Source: Paraburkholderia monticola (GTDB lineage Bacteria; Pseudomonadota; Gammaproteobacteria; Burkholderiales; Burkholderiaceae). Taken from it: DNA of 64,000 bases. Positions 1 to 11,762 of the stretch are shown here, in pieces. The position numbers and the translations under genes are program-made. The stretch is from positions 558,001 through 622,000 of the forward strand of contig NZ_LRBG01000004.1 in NCBI RefSeq assembly GCF_001580545.1. The letters are read 5' to 3'. The notes under the pieces are model-generated. The model saw only the letters and a program-made list of their open reading frames with translations. It ran no database searches and was not told the origin of the DNA. Position 1 is the first letter of the stretch. Each line of letters opens with the position of its first letter.

Positions 1-656
1 TAGCGGATCACCGCGTCTTTCGTATAACTCTTCAGCACGAACGGGCCGGTGCCGATCGGCTTCGCGTTCAGGTCGACCTGCTGGCCGGCCTTCAGCAACT
101 GGTCAGCGTACTCGGCCGAATAGATCGACGCGAAGCCCATCGTCAGGATCGACACGAACGTCGCGTTCGGCTCGTTCAGCTCGAACTTGACCGTGTTGTC
201 GTCGACCTTGGTAATCGACTTGATCAGCTTCGGCAGGCCCATCGACTGCGCGTGCGGGAAGCCGCTCGCACCCGCCACCTTGTGCCACGGATTGCTGTCG
301 TTGAGCATGCGGTCGAACGTGAAGATCACGTCGTCGGCGTTCAGCGCGCGGGTGGGCTTGAAGTAGTCGGTGGTCTGGAACTGCACGTTCGGGCGCAGGT
401 GGAACGTGTAGGTCAGGCCGTCGGGGCTCACTTCCCACTTGTCGGCGAGCGCGGGGACGACCTTCTTCGCGGTTTCGTCGAACGACACCAGCGAGTTGAA
501 GATCACGTCGGCCGATGCATTGGTCGTGACGAGCGAATTGAACTGCACGACGTCGAAACCGTCGGGGCTCGATTCGGTACAGACGGTCAACGGTTTGGCG
601 AGCACGAGCGCGGGCGCCGTGAGCAGGATGGCGGCTGCGAGCAGTTTGAAGCGCAT
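1..656 (-). CDS. ABC transporter substrate-binding protein, peptide/nickel family 5 (3' end cut by window edge)
   Basis: Periplasmic ligand-binding subunit of a dipeptide/oligopeptide-type ABC importer. The first 218 or so residues are visible. They begin with a signal peptide (MRFKLLAAAILL, cleavage near ALVLA) followed by the family 5 opening 'LTVCTESSPDGFD', then 'KWEVSPDGLTYTFHLR' and 'DDVIFTFDRML', all typical of DppA/OppA relatives. The start at 656 is supported by a GGAG ribosome-binding site about six bases upstream. The stop lies left of base 1. Its partners (permeases, ATPases) would be beyond the left edge. It is separated by 185 bases from the BtuF-like gene and so is probably its own transcription unit. 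The exact substrate cannot be told from this part. Confidence 0.85.
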   Translation of the reverse strand, partial: MRFKLLAAAILLTAPALVLAKPLTVCTESSPDGFDVVQFNSLVTTNASADVIFNSLVSFDETAKKVVPALADKWEVSPDGLTYTFHLRPNVQFQTTDYFKPTRALNADDVIFTFDRMLNDSNPWHKVAGASGFPHAQSMGLPKLIKSITKVDDNTVKFELNEPNATFVSILTMGFASIYSAEYADQLLKAGQQVDLNAKPIGTGPFVLKSYTKDAVIR

Positions 657-841
657 AGGATCTCCGGTAACGAGCGCAGTCAGGCAGTGCGTCTGGTTGT
701 GATTATGGCGGCGCGGGGTCTCTGGCGTTTGTCTGTGAGGTCAAGCCGGCGGCGCGCCTTCGCGAAAGCTTATCGAAGGGCCATTATGGCGACAACAATT
801 TAATCGACATATCAATATGGAGGCGCGGCCACGTGGCAGCT

Positions 842-1660
842 TCAGGCCGCCGCGGCCTGGCGCAGCAGATAGCCGATGCCGTCGATTGCCCGCACGCCGT
901 ACCACGACGTCATTTCCCCATCGATCAGCTCGATGCGCTTGCCGGCGAGACGCGGATCGCGCGCGAGCGCATCGCGGTGCGCGGCCGTGAAGCGGTACGG
1001 CTCGCTCGACAGCAGCACGCGGTCGACTTGCGCAAGCCAGGGCGCGTCGGCGAAATCGAGCGTGGGGTAGCGGGCGGCGCCCGCGCTGCCGCCGTGCACG
1101 TCCGGCAGCGTGTGCCAGTTCACGAGGCGCAGCATCGCGGCGATGTAGGTGTCGCGCGCGACGCTCATCCACGGTTCGCGCCAGATCAGGTACAGCACGT
1201 TTTGCGCGGGGAATGCGTGAGCGGCGGCTTCGCGCAGACGCGCATCGAGCATGCTGCTCAAGTGCCGCGCTTCGTCTTCGCGTCCGAAGATTGCGCCGAG
1301 CAGCGCGTACAGCGCGAGGTTGTCGCGCGGCGTTTGCGGATGGGTGACGACGATGTGCGGCACGAACGCGCGCAGTTGCTCCACGGTGTCGCGTTCGTTC
1401 TCGTCGACATTGACGATCAGGTGAGTGGGGTGCAGCGCGCGGATCGCCTCGAGCTTGACGGCCTTGGTGCCACCAACCTTCGGCACCGCGAGAACCTTGT
1501 CGCGCGGATGCACGCAAAAGCCGGTGCGCCCGACGATCTGCGGCTCGAGGCCGAGCGCGAACAGCGTTTCGGTCAGGCTCGGCACCAGCGACACGATGCG
1601 CGCACCAGCGCCCGCGAAATCGTGCGCGACGCCGGCTGCATCGACCGCACGGGGTGACAT
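842..1660 (-). CDS. BtuF-like cobalamin/metal-chelate binding protein (helical-backbone receptor)
   Basis: 272 residues matching the periplasmic-binding PF01497 fold: 'RIVSLVPSLTETLFALGL' near residue 22, 'VGRTGFCVHP', and 'LIVNVDENERDTVEQLR', the pattern found in BtuF-type vitamin B12 and siderophore receptors. I see no convincing signal peptide in the first 25 residues, which is unusual for a periplasmic receptor; either a start further upstream is used or this is a cytoplasmic relative. It begins 3 bases after the stop of the SDR gene, so the two are co-transcribed. A B12 role would fit the cobalamin-dependent metH 5 kb away, but that link is inference; no transport permease or ATPase sits beside it. 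Confidence 0.75.
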   Translation of the reverse strand: MSPRAVDAAGVAHDFAGAGARIVSLVPSLTETLFALGLEPQIVGRTGFCVHPRDKVLAVPKVGGTKAVKLEAIRALHPTHLIVNVDENERDTVEQLRAFVPHIVVTHPQTPRDNLALYALLGAIFGREDEARHLSSMLDARLREAAAHAFPAQNVLYLIWREPWMSVARDTYIAAMLRLVNWHTLPDVHGGSAGAARYPTLDFADAPWLAQVDRVLLSSEPYRFTAAHRDALARDPRLAGKRIELIDGEMTSWYGVRAIDGIGYLLRQAAAA

Positions 1661-1663
1661 GGG

Positions 1664-2437
1664 CTACTCGGTGGCGGCGCGCGGCTTGCGCGGCGCGCGT
1701 TCGAACACGCGATCGTAGAGCCAGCGCGGCAGCACATGCAGCAGCATCGCGGCCACGCGCATCTGCCACGGAAACACCGAGAACGCCGTTTGCCGCTCGA
1801 CGGCACCCGCGACCTTCGCCGCGAAGCGGTCGGCGTCCATCAGGAACGGCATGTTGTACGGATTGTGCTCGGTCATCGGCGTGCGGATATAGCCGGGCGC
1901 GATCGTGACGACGCCGACGCCGAACGGCCGCATTTCGACGCGCAACGCTTCGAGATACTTGAACGCCGCCGATTTCGACGCGCTGTAGGCGCCCGAGCCC
2001 GGCAAGCCGCGCACGCCGGCGACACTCGCGATGCCGACCAGCGTGCCGCGCTTCTGATCGGCCATGGCGGCCGCGAACGGCTCGAACGTCGCGACCATGC
2101 CGAAGTAATTGATGTCCATCACCTCGCGAAACGTAGGCAGATCGCCATGACCGGTCAGCACGCCGCGGCTGATGCCGGCGTTGGCGATCACGACGTCGGG
2201 CAGGCCGTGCTCGGCGATGAAGCGCGCGGCCGCATCGGCGAGCGCATCCGCGTCGCGCACGTCGAGCGCGTAGATCGAGACGGTGTTCTGGGGATGGGAC
2301 TGCTGGAACGCGGCGAGCGCGTCGCCGCGACGGGCGACGAGGCCGAGAATCGCGCCGCGCCGTGCGTATTCGCCGGCGAGCGCGAGGCCGATGCCGCTCG
2401 AAGCGCCGGTAATGAAAACCTTCAGCGGTGAGGTCAT
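1664..2437 (-). CDS. SDR family NAD(P)-dependent oxidoreductase
   Basis: 257-residue short-chain dehydrogenase/reductase. The N-terminus carries the cofactor motif TGASSGIG (residues 10-17) followed by an arginine pair (ARR, near 37) that favours NADP(H). The NAG motif is in 'VIANAGISRG', and the catalytic Ser/Tyr/Lys appear as 'GIASVAGVRG' and 'YSASKSA'. Length and motif order are those of classical SDRs. It lies 15 bases downstream of dsbA and 3 bases upstream of the BtuF-like gene in the argS-SPOR-dsbA run. Substrate unknown. Confidence 0.9.
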   Translation of the reverse strand: MTSPLKVFITGASSGIGLALAGEYARRGAILGLVARRGDALAAFQQSHPQNTVSIYALDVRDADALADAAARFIAEHGLPDVVIANAGISRGVLTGHGDLPTFREVMDINYFGMVATFEPFAAAMADQKRGTLVGIASVAGVRGLPGSGAYSASKSAAFKYLEALRVEMRPFGVGVVTIAPGYIRTPMTEHNPYNMPFLMDADRFAAKVAGAVERQTAFSVFPWQMRVAAMLLHVLPRWLYDRVFERAPRKPRAATE

Positions 2438-2452
2438 ACCGGCGCCCCGTGA

Positions 2453-3091
2453 TTACATCTTCTTGGCGCGGACTTGCGAGACGAGGTAGTCGAGCACCTG
2501 GATCGTGCCCGGCAGGGTGCCGGTCGCGGCCGGGCCGGTTTCATACTTGCCTTGCACGGCGAGCGTCGGCACGCCGTCGATCTTGTAGTCGTCGAGCAGT
2601 TTCTTGTCCTTCTGCAGCGCGCTTTGCGTCGAGAACGAGTTGTACGCTTCCATGTACTTCTTCGGATCGACGCCGAGCTTCGCGAGGAATTTGGCCTGGT
2701 CTTCCGGCGTCAGCAGATAGTTCTTGTTGACGTGGATTTCGTTGAAGACCTTCGGCGTCAGTTCGTTCGCGACGCCGAGCGCGTCGAGCGCGTGGTACAT
2801 CTTCGAGTGCGGGATGAAGTCGTCGCGGAACGCGACCGGCACGCGGCGGAACACGACGTCCGGGCCCTGCTTCTTGACCCACGCCTCGAGGAACGGGTTG
2901 AATTCATTGCAGTGCGGGCAGCCGTACCAGAAGAACTCGGTGACTTCGATCTTGCCGGCCGGCACGTCGGTCGGTTGCGGCGTGGCCAGCACGGTGTAGT
3001 CCTTGCCTGAGACCGGCGCGGTGGGCGACGCATGCGCGCTGGCCGCGATCAGGCCCAGCGAGAGAAACAGGATGCTCAGCAGTTTTTTCAT
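2453..3091 (-). CDS. dsbA: thiol:disulfide interchange protein DsbA
   Basis: Periplasmic thiol oxidase that introduces disulfides into secreted proteins and is re-oxidised by DsbB. From the ATG at 3091 the protein is 212 residues, with a signal peptide (MKKLLSILFLSLGLIAASAHA) and the active site CPHC at residues 58-61 in 'FFWYGCPHCNEF'. The cis-proline loop 'DGVPTLAV' is near the C-terminus. A longer frame reaches 3220, but its extra 43 residues precede the signal peptide and are rejected. It sits between the SPOR protein (177 bases upstream) and the SDR gene (15 bases downstream). Confidence 0.95.
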   Translation of the reverse strand: MKKLLSILFLSLGLIAASAHASPTAPVSGKDYTVLATPQPTDVPAGKIEVTEFFWYGCPHCNEFNPFLEAWVKKQGPDVVFRRVPVAFRDDFIPHSKMYHALDALGVANELTPKVFNEIHVNKNYLLTPEDQAKFLAKLGVDPKKYMEAYNSFSTQSALQKDKKLLDDYKIDGVPTLAVQGKYETGPAATGTLPGTIQVLDYLVSQVRAKKM

Positions 3092-3268
3092 GTTGTGTAG
3101 ACCCAGATAAGGGCGGTAGCGCGGTGACGCCTCGCGAAAGGCCCGCCACCGCTGGTCGGATTCGGCGTGGCCGCCCGACACAATACAGGTCGAAGCGGCC
3201 ATCGTGCTTGTGACCCGCACGCCGCGCCGATAGTTCGACGCGCCGCGCGAGCCGGCATTACCGTTTAT

Positions 3269-4063
3269 TTATTGTTTGGTGAAGCGGATCACCGCGGTAT
3301 CGACACCCGCGTCCGACAGACGCTGGCGGCTCGAATTCATGTCCTCGAACTTCGAGAACGGCCCGATGCGCACTCGGTAGTACGTGACGCCGCCGGCATC
3401 GCGCTGCGTGACCTTCGATTCAAAACCCTGGAACGCGAGACGCGCGCGCTGCTGTTCGGCGTCGGCGGCGGTCTTGTACGCGCCGACCTGCAGGAAGTAG
3501 CCGGTGTTCGCGTCGCCCGCTGTCGGCGCGGCGGCCGAGCCCGGTTTGACGTTGGCCACGGTGGCCGAGCTCGTGCTCTTCGGCGCGGAGCCTGCCGCGG
3601 TGGCGGCCGGCGCGTTCGACATTTGCGGCTTCTTCGCCGGCGCCGGAGCGACGCCGCCATTTTCCTGCGCGGGATTCGGCGCGACCGCCGTGCCGTTGTT
3701 GTTCGCATTGCCAGCCGACGGCGGCACTTCGACGATCTGCGGCTCTTCGAGCATGCCCGTCTGTGTCTGCGCGTTGGTCTGTCCCGGCGCGGTGTTCGGC
3801 GGCGCGGGTTGCGCGGCCTGCGGCACCGGCTGGCCCGGCGTCTTGCCTTGCAGCGGACGGTTCGGATCGTATTGCGCCTGGCTCGCGCCGTTGTCCGTCG
3901 CCGCCGGTGGCGCGACCTTCGACACGAACGGCGTAGGTGCTCGGGTGATATACAGCGCCACCACTACCGCGATTGCCAGGCCGACGATCAGGCCCAGCAC
4001 GATACCGAGAAAAGTGCCCCCGGTTTGCTTCGATTGCTTTGTTGTGCGGCGTGGTTTTGCCAT
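3269..4063 (-). CDS. SPOR-domain cell-envelope protein
   Basis: 264 residues. There is a short basic cytoplasmic tail, one membrane span (residues about 17-37, 'GTFLGIVLGLIVGLAIAVVVALYI'), a long Pro/Ala/Asn/Gln-rich periplasmic linker, and a C-terminal SPOR domain from about residue 190 ('GYFLQVGAYKTAADAEQQRA' to 'YRVRIGPFS'). SPOR domains bind denuded glycan strands at the division septum, so a cell-division or envelope role is likely, as for FtsN and DedD. The start at 4063 has AGGTGA nine bases upstream; the six extra residues of the longer frame lack such a site. It follows argS by 79 bases and is probably co-transcribed with it. Confidence 0.9.
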   Translation of the reverse strand: MAKPRRTTKQSKQTGGTFLGIVLGLIVGLAIAVVVALYITRAPTPFVSKVAPPAATDNGASQAQYDPNRPLQGKTPGQPVPQAAQPAPPNTAPGQTNAQTQTGMLEEPQIVEVPPSAGNANNNGTAVAPNPAQENGGVAPAPAKKPQMSNAPAATAAGSAPKSTSSATVANVKPGSAAAPTAGDANTGYFLQVGAYKTAADAEQQRARLAFQGFESKVTQRDAGGVTYYRVRIGPFSKFEDMNSSRQRLSDAGVDTAVIRFTKQ

Positions 4064-4142
4064 CGTTCGAATCACCTGCAAAAAGAATCCAGGAACGGCC
4101 GCCGATTATAACGACGGCCGCGTGCATATTACGCTGGAGGAG

Positions 4143-5933
4143 TTACATCTTGACGGGAGCGGAGACGCCGATCGTCGCGAGTCCGTTGGCCAGCACCTGG
4201 CGCGTGGCCGCGAGCAGCGCGACGCGAGCGTTGCGTTCGGCCGCATCGTCGACCAGCACGCGCTCGGCACGGTCATTGTAGAACGAGTGAAATTCCCCGG
4301 CGAGTTCGCGCAGATAGAACGCGACCGCGTGCGGCGCGAGCTCATCGGCGGCGTGCTGCAGCATGTCCGGGAACTCGGCGAGCTTGTTGAGCAGCGCCAT
4401 CGAGCGTTCGCTCGTGAGCGGCGCGAGATCGACGCTCGGGAGCGTGCTTTCGTCGAGGCCGTAGCGCGCGTTGCACTCGGCGATCACCGAGCAGATGCGC
4501 GCGTGCGCGTACTGCACGTAGTGCACTGGATTCTCGTCGTTCTGCTTCAGCGCGAGGTCGATGTCGAACACGAATTCGGTGTCCGCCTTGCGCGAGATCA
4601 GGAAGAAGCGCACCGCGTCGCGGCCGCGGCGAATGGTTTCCTCGTCGATCAGGTCGACGGCCGCTTCCGAGCCCGGCGTCGCGCCGCCCGACCATTCGAT
4701 CAGATCGCGCACCGTCACATAGCTGCCCGCGCGCTTCGAGATCTTCACCTCTTCGCCGTTGCGCATGACCGTGACCATCTTGTGCAGGATGTAGTCGGGG
4801 TAGCCCTTCGGAATGCCGATGCCCAGACCCTGCAGGCCGGCGCGCACGCGCGCGATCGTGCCGTGATGGTCCGAGCCCTGCACGTTGATGACCTTCGTGA
4901 AGCCGCGTTCCCACTTCGCGACGTGATAGGCGACGTCCGGCACGAAGTACGTGTAGGTGCCGTCGGTCTTGCGCATCACGCGGTCTTTGTCGTCGCCGTC
5001 GTCGGTGGTGCGCAGCCACAGCGCGCCTTCCTGCTCGTAGGTCTTGCCTGCGGCGATCAGCGCGTCGACCGTTTTCTCGACGCGGCCTTCCGTGTACAGC
5101 GACGATTCCAGGTAGTACTGGTCGAACTTCACGCCGAACGCCTGCAGATCCATGTCCTGCTCGCGGCGCAGATACGTCACGGCGAAGCGGCGGATCGCCT
5201 CGAGGTTCTCGACGTCGCCCGCGCCGGTGACGGGCTCGCCGTCGCTGGCCTCGACCGTGACGCCGCTCAGGTAGTCTTTCGCGATGTCGGCGATGTACTC
5301 GCCGTTGTAGGCCGACGCGGGCCAGCTTTCGTCGCCGGGGGCGAGGCCGCGCGCGCGTGCCTGGGTGGACTGCGCGAGCGTGTGGATCTGCACGCCGGCG
5401 TCGTTGTAGTAGAACTCGCGGTGCACGTCGTAGCCCTGCGAGGCGAGCACGTTCGCGAGCGCGTCGCCGAGCGCGGCCTGGCGGCCGTGACCGACGTGCA
5501 GCGGACCGGTCGGGTTGGCCGACACGAACTCGATCAGCACGTGCTTGCCGGCGTCGCGCTGCGAGCGGCCGTACGCGTCCTGCTCGGCGAACACGGCGGC
5601 GATCACGCCCTGCTTGGCCGCGGCCGTGAGGCGCAGGTTGATGAAGCCGGGGCCCGCCACTTCGGCGGTGTCGATCAGGCCCTTGGCCTGCGGATTGACG
5701 AGCAGCGCATCGACGATCTGTTGCGCGAGCTGGCGCGGATTGGCGCGCAGCGGCTTGGCGAGCTGCATCGCGACGTTGCACGCGACGTCGCCGTGCGCGG
5801 CGACTTTCGGGCGCTCCAGCGCGATGGCGGGCGAGACGAAAGCGGCTTCGGTCGCGCCTTGCGTGGCAGTCGCGACCTGCTTCACCGTGTCGGCGAGCAG
5901 GGATTCGAGTGTGTGTTTATGTGCGGGCAGCAT
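4143..5933 (-). CDS. argS: arginyl-tRNA synthetase
   Basis: 596 residues, class I aminoacyl-tRNA synthetase charging tRNA-Arg. The HIGH-type signature is HVGH at residues 146-149 within '[14 protein letters not shown]'. The second ATP motif appears as '[10 protein letters not shown]', and the C-terminal DALR anticodon-binding domain ends '[17 protein letters not shown]', a normal ArgS terminus. The ATG at 5933 gives the usual Burkholderiales start ([13 protein letters not shown]); the 52 residues before it in the open frame are low-complexity and are not coding. It heads the minus-strand run argS-SPOR-dsbA-SDR-btuF-like. Confidence 0.97.
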   Translation of the reverse strand: MLPAHKHTLESLLADTVKQVATATQGATEAAFVSPAIALERPKVAAHGDVACNVAMQLAKPLRANPRQLAQQIVDALLVNPQAKGLIDTAEVAGPGFINLRLTAAAKQGVIAAVFAEQDAYGRSQRDAGKHVLIEFVSANPTGPLHVGHGRQAALGDALANVLASQGYDVHREFYYNDAGVQIHTLAQSTQARARGLAPGDESWPASAYNGEYIADIAKDYLSGVTVEASDGEPVTGAGDVENLEAIRRFAVTYLRREQDMDLQAFGVKFDQYYLESSLYTEGRVEKTVDALIAAGKTYEQEGALWLRTTDDGDDKDRVMRKTDGTYTYFVPDVAYHVAKWERGFTKVINVQGSDHHGTIARVRAGLQGLGIGIPKGYPDYILHKMVTVMRNGEEVKISKRAGSYVTVRDLIEWSGGATPGSEAAVDLIDEETIRRGRDAVRFFLISRKADTEFVFDIDLALKQNDENPVHYVQYAHARICSVIAECNARYGLDESTLPSVDLAPLTSERSMALLNKLAEFPDMLQHAADELAPHAVAFYLRELAGEFHSFYNDRAERVLVDDAAERNARVALLAATRQVLANGLATIGVSAPVKM

Positions 5934-6394
5934 GCTTGTTGCGAGTCCAGTGAGGCAATCCGGTAAGGCGGAAGAGGCGCCGGCCGCGGCCGGTGTCGCA
6001 AGCGTGGCACGCGGCCACGTACGTGGCGGCGCTGATGGCGGCGCCGCCGGAAGAGTGTCCCCGAGGCGCTGCGACGAGACGCAACGCAAGCGCTACGCGG
6101 CGGGCGCCGCACGGCGTCTCGCCGTCATCGAGGCTGACGCGGCATGCGGGTTGCGACCGATGCTTCGACGCCCCGGTCGGCACCCGTGCGCGGTGCTCGT
6201 CGAGCCTCGCCGTACGTGGCGCTGGGCGGCGCGCTTTTCCGTTCAGACGGATTTTAGCAGGTGCTAATATGTTCAATGAGATGCCCGCGAGGGGCTGTGG
6301 CCGCCGCGCCGTGTCGGCGCCACGTCAGGCGCGCGCTGTTGCCGCCCGCGGGACGCTCGCGCGTCAACCCGCCATAACGAAAAAGGGAACAGTC
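5934..6394. other. divergent intergenic region argS / DUF1840 gene
   Basis: 461 bases with no credible gene; the open frames here are high-G+C shadows without ribosome-binding sites. It must contain the argS promoter (not recognised) and the promoter for the rightward DUF1840 gene (see 6242-6270). No hairpin or riboswitch-like leader for argS was seen. Confidence 0.6.
6242..6270 (+). promoter_or_regulatory. candidate sigma-70 promoter for the DUF1840 gene
   Basis: TTCAGA (6242-6247), a 17-base gap, then TAATAT (6265-6270) preceded by TGC, an extended -10. It would give a leader of roughly 120 bases before the ATG at 6395. Assigned by eye only. Confidence 0.4.
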
Positions 6395-6721
6395 ATGCTG
6401 ATTACTTTCAAGTGCCACGCCTGCCCGGACGTGATGATGCTGGAGAATCTGGCGCAGTATCTGGTCGGCATCGTCGGCAAACGCCTTGGACAGCGGGGCG
6501 TCATCACTCACGACGAACTGGGCCCGGCCATCGAGAAGCTCGAAGCGGCGATCGTCTCCGACAAGCAGGAGCGCGCCGAGCATGAGGGCCATTTCCACGA
6601 GGGCGAGGACGGCCACGACCGTCACGAGATTCCGCCTGGCCTCGCGCAACGCGCGTATCCGTTCCTCGACATGCTGCGCGCGGCACAGAAGGAAAACGCG
6701 GATATTGTCTGGGGGATCTGA
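6395..6721 (+). CDS. DUF1840 family protein
   Basis: 108-residue small cytoplasmic protein. The N-terminus 'MLITFKCHACPDVMMLENLAQYL' and the end 'RAYPFLDMLRAAQKENADIVWGI' are characteristic of DUF1840, a family of unknown function common in Betaproteobacteria. The middle holds a His/Glu/Asp-rich stretch (HEGHFHEGEDGHDRHE) which, with the CHAC near the start, could bind a metal; this is inference. The ATG at 6395 has AAGGGA seven bases upstream. It is monocistronic, closed by the hairpin at 6792. Confidence 0.9.
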   Translation: MLITFKCHACPDVMMLENLAQYLVGIVGKRLGQRGVITHDELGPAIEKLEAAIVSDKQERAEHEGHFHEGEDGHDRHEIPPGLAQRAYPFLDMLRAAQKENADIVWGI

Positions 6722-6787
6722 TTTCTGCTGGGTCCCGGGCGCTGCGTCCCCGTTGGAACGGGTTGTCAGCGTGTTGGCGCAGTAAGG

Positions 6788-6815
6788 AAAAGAGCCCGCT
6801 CGCCGCGGGCTCTTT
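6788..6815. terminator. rho-independent terminator, bidirectional
   Basis: Perfect 8-bp stem gagcccgc / gcgggctc (6792-6799 and 6805-6812) with A's on the left and TTT on the right. It closes the rightward DUF1840 gene and also faces the end of the leftward gene at 6846-7043. Confidence 0.85.
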
Positions 6816-6845
6816 GTCATTCGGAAGGCTGGTGCGCGGTGCCGC

Positions 6846-7043
6846 TCATTGACTCGCGGGCTCCGCCGACGCTGCTTCGCCTTTCTTCTTTTTCTGCTTC
6901 TTCGCCTTTTTCACGTGCGCCTCGGTGGGCGGTGAATAGGAGCTGACCGCGCTCGAGCCGCCCGGCGCGGCGGGTTGCGCGAGCGCCACGGAAGCGCCCG
7001 CGGCCAGAGAAACAGCGGTCAGTAACAGCGTCAGCTTCTTCAT
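6846..7043 (-). CDS. small secreted lysine-rich protein
   Basis: 65 residues: a clear signal peptide (MKKLTLLLTAVSLAAGASVALA, then Q) and a mature part of about 42 residues with a strong basic run (HVKKAKKQKKKKGE near residues 44-57). No known domain recognised. It could be a periplasmic or DNA/lipid-binding peptide; this is a guess from charge. It is followed by the shared terminator at 6788-6815. The signal peptide, a GGAG-like site upstream (GGAGAAA) and the exclusive downstream terminator make it a credible gene. Confidence 0.7.
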   Translation of the reverse strand: MKKLTLLLTAVSLAAGASVALAQPAAPGGSSAVSSYSPPTEAHVKKAKKQKKKKGEAASAEPASQ

Positions 7044-7193
7044 ACGATTTTCTCCGTTGACGGTTGCAATCTCGATGAGCCGGCACGTTGTGGTCGCGCC
7101 TGACGGGATGAAAGCCGACTCAGTCTACAAAGCCGAAATTGCCGTGGCCGCAAATATTCAGTCTTTCGGACTCGATATAGTGGCGCCTCACGC

Positions 7194-9911
<2,718 letters not shown>

Positions 9912-9942
9912 GGCGTGAGTGCGAGTCGGGTGCGTGCGTTAA

Positions 9943-9969
9943 AGGACGTGCAGGACGTGCAGGACGTGC
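9943..9969. repeat. three tandem 9-bp units between the metH halves
   Basis: The unit aggacgtgc occurs three times without change (9943-9951, 9952-9960, 9961-9969), followed by a degenerate copy. It lies in the 89-base gap between the two metH reading frames. Confidence 0.85.
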
Positions 9970-10000
9970 AGGTCGTCGGGGTGAAGGGCGTCAGCGTGGT

Positions 10001-11071
10001 TCAGGCCGCGTCGCGATACTGTGTCGGCCACTTGCGCGGCTTCAGTTCGGCCAGCGCCTTCGCGATCGCCGCGATATGCTCGGGCGTCGTGCCGCAGCAG
10101 CCGCCCGCGATGTTCACGAGACCCGCTTCGGCGAATTCCTTCAGCAGGCCCGAGGTGTCCGCGGGCAGTTCGTCGAAGCCGGTGTCGCTCATCGGATTCG
10201 GCAGGCCGGCGTTCGGATAGCACGACACATAAGTGTCACAGAGCTTCGAGAGTTCGGCGACGTACGGGCGCATCAGCGCCGCGCCGAGTGCGCAGTTCAG
10301 GCCGAAGGTGAGCGGCTTGGCGTGACGCAGCGAATTCCAGAACGCCTCGACGGTCTGGCCCGACAGAATGCGGCCCGACGCATCGGTGACGGTGCCCGAG
10401 ATCATGATCGGCAGGCGCTCGCCGGTGTCCTCGAACAGTTCGTCGAGCGCGAACAGCGCGGCCTTCGCGTTCAGCGTGTCGAAGATCGTTTCGACGAGGA
10501 ACAGGTCCGCGCCGCCGTCGAGCAGCGCCTTTGCCTGCTCGTAGTAGGCCGTGCGCAGTTCGTCGAAGGTCACGTTGCGCGCGCCCGGATCGTTGACGTC
10601 AGGCGAAATGCTCGCGGTCTTCGGCGTCGGTCCGATCGCGCCGGCGACGAAGCGTGGCTTGTCCGGCGTCGAATATTTCTGACACGCGGCGCGCGCGAGC
10701 TTCGCCGATTCGACGTTCATCTCGATGGCGAGCGACTCCATGCCGTAGTCGGCCTGCGCGACCGTGGTCGCGCCGAACGTGTTGGTCTCGATGATGTCCG
10801 CGCCCGCCGCCAGATACTGCTCGTGAATCTCGGAGATGATCTGCGGCTGCGTGATGGACAGCAGTTCGTTGTTGCCCTTGATGTCGCGCCCGTAGTCCTT
10901 GAAGCGTTCGCCGCGATAGCGGGCTTCGTCGAGCTTGTAGCGTTGGATCATCGTGCCCATTGCGCCGTCCAGGATCAGGATGCGCGAGTTCAGCAGCGCG
11001 GGCAGCGCTGCGCCGCGCGTGTAGGCGGGCTCGGAACGGACTGGCGTGGCGGATTGAGCAGGCTGGGTCAT
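10001..11071 (-). CDS. metH: methionine synthase homocysteine-binding subunit (N-terminal MetH module)
   Basis: 356 residues forming the homocysteine S-methyltransferase barrel: '[17 protein letters not shown]', '[10 protein letters not shown]', and the zinc-ligand cysteines in '[11 protein letters not shown]' and '[13 protein letters not shown]'. It supplies zinc-activated homocysteine to the cobalamin-bearing polypeptide 89 bases downstream. The start at 11071 ([10 protein letters not shown]) is preferred to an upstream in-frame ATG that adds 13 arginine-rich residues. Splitting of metH is seen in other Burkholderiaceae, so this is probably functional rather than broken. No cobalamin riboswitch was recognised upstream. 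Confidence 0.94.
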   Translation of the reverse strand: MTQPAQSATPVRSEPAYTRGAALPALLNSRILILDGAMGTMIQRYKLDEARYRGERFKDYGRDIKGNNELLSITQPQIISEIHEQYLAAGADIIETNTFGATTVAQADYGMESLAIEMNVESAKLARAACQKYSTPDKPRFVAGAIGPTPKTASISPDVNDPGARNVTFDELRTAYYEQAKALLDGGADLFLVETIFDTLNAKAALFALDELFEDTGERLPIMISGTVTDASGRILSGQTVEAFWNSLRHAKPLTFGLNCALGAALMRPYVAELSKLCDTYVSCYPNAGLPNPMSDTGFDELPADTSGLLKEFAEAGLVNIAGGCCGTTPEHIAAIAKALAELKPRKWPTQYRDAA

Positions 11072-11385
11072 GGCGGACGAGGGCTTGCGCCGGCGTTGGC
11101 AGAAAACCAATCATTGTAGCCGCTGCCGGGCGGATGCGCCGGGCGGGCAGGGCGGCGCAAAGCGCTGCCGGCAAAATCGACCGATCAAACCGCGCCGCGC
11201 GGAGCAATCGGCGGCGCGCTAACAAACGGAGCTACGAGGAAGCAACGAGGACCAAAAAAAACGGTCCGGCAAGCCAAAGCCTGCCGGACCGTTTCGATGC
11301 CGCCGACCGCCTGGTGGAACCCGCCGGCAAAGCCGCGCGGTACGGTCGATCGATGTCGCCAAAGTGCTAGTTCAAACCCCTCCGG
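11072..11385. other. intergenic region upstream of metH
   Basis: 314 bases without a gene. It holds the terminator of the DUF3567 gene (11251-11294) and must hold the metH promoter; on the minus strand a TACAAT (11113-11118) lies about 40 bases before the start, but no matching -35 was found. Confidence 0.5.
11251..11294 (-). terminator. rho-independent terminator of the DUF3567 gene
   Basis: Read on the minus strand, the stem acggtccggcaggc / gcttgccggaccgt closes on a four-base loop (tttg) and is followed by eight T's. One position pairs G-U only on the minus strand, which fixes its direction. It has the same stem as the hairpin at 20811-20842. Confidence 0.9.
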
Positions 11386-11643
11386 TCAATGAAGCACCAC
11401 CGGTTGATGCATCAGACTGTCGAACTGGCCGAGGAATTCGTCGACCTCGTCCAGCGTCGGTTCGCCTTCGATCAGCTTCTGCACATGCTCGCGAAACCGC
11501 GCCGCCATTGCACCGTCAATGTAGATTTCGCGCTGCATGTTTTTGTCCACAATCTCGTAGCCGCCCGACTTCATGGCCAATAGACCTTCCTGCGGCGGAA
11601 ACTCGACGACACAATAGTTAGGGCTGTTATAGATCATTTGCAT
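11386..11643 (-). CDS. DUF3567 family protein
   Basis: 85-residue protein, 'MQMIYNSPNYCVVEFPPQEG' through 'GGYEIVDKNMQREIYIDG' to an acidic C-terminal helix ('EGEPTLDEVDEFLGQFDSLM'). This is the pattern of DUF3567, a small family of unknown function restricted largely to Burkholderiales. There is a strong ribosome-binding site (AAGGAGTG) eight bases before the ATG, and a strong terminator after it, so the gene is a short single-gene unit. Confidence 0.88.
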   Translation of the reverse strand: MQMIYNSPNYCVVEFPPQEGLLAMKSGGYEIVDKNMQREIYIDGAMAARFREHVQKLIEGEPTLDEVDEFLGQFDSLMHQPVVLH

Positions 11644-11762
11644 GGCGACACTCCTTATTTCCGTTGGGCTCCTGGCCCTTTCTGCACCATAAGTGGAGCA
11701 TGTGAGATGGAATTCAAGGGGTGGGTCCGGACGACGCAGGTAAAAAGCTCCGGACCTGATGG

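Noticed and set aside
3504..5966. 820-codon plus-strand open frame opposite the SPOR gene and argS
   Set aside because: Antisense shadow; composition is the mirror of argS and no ribosome-binding site precedes it.
11072..11250. Cobalamin riboswitch before metH
   Set aside because: No B12-box-like sequence or convincing leader fold was seen by eye.
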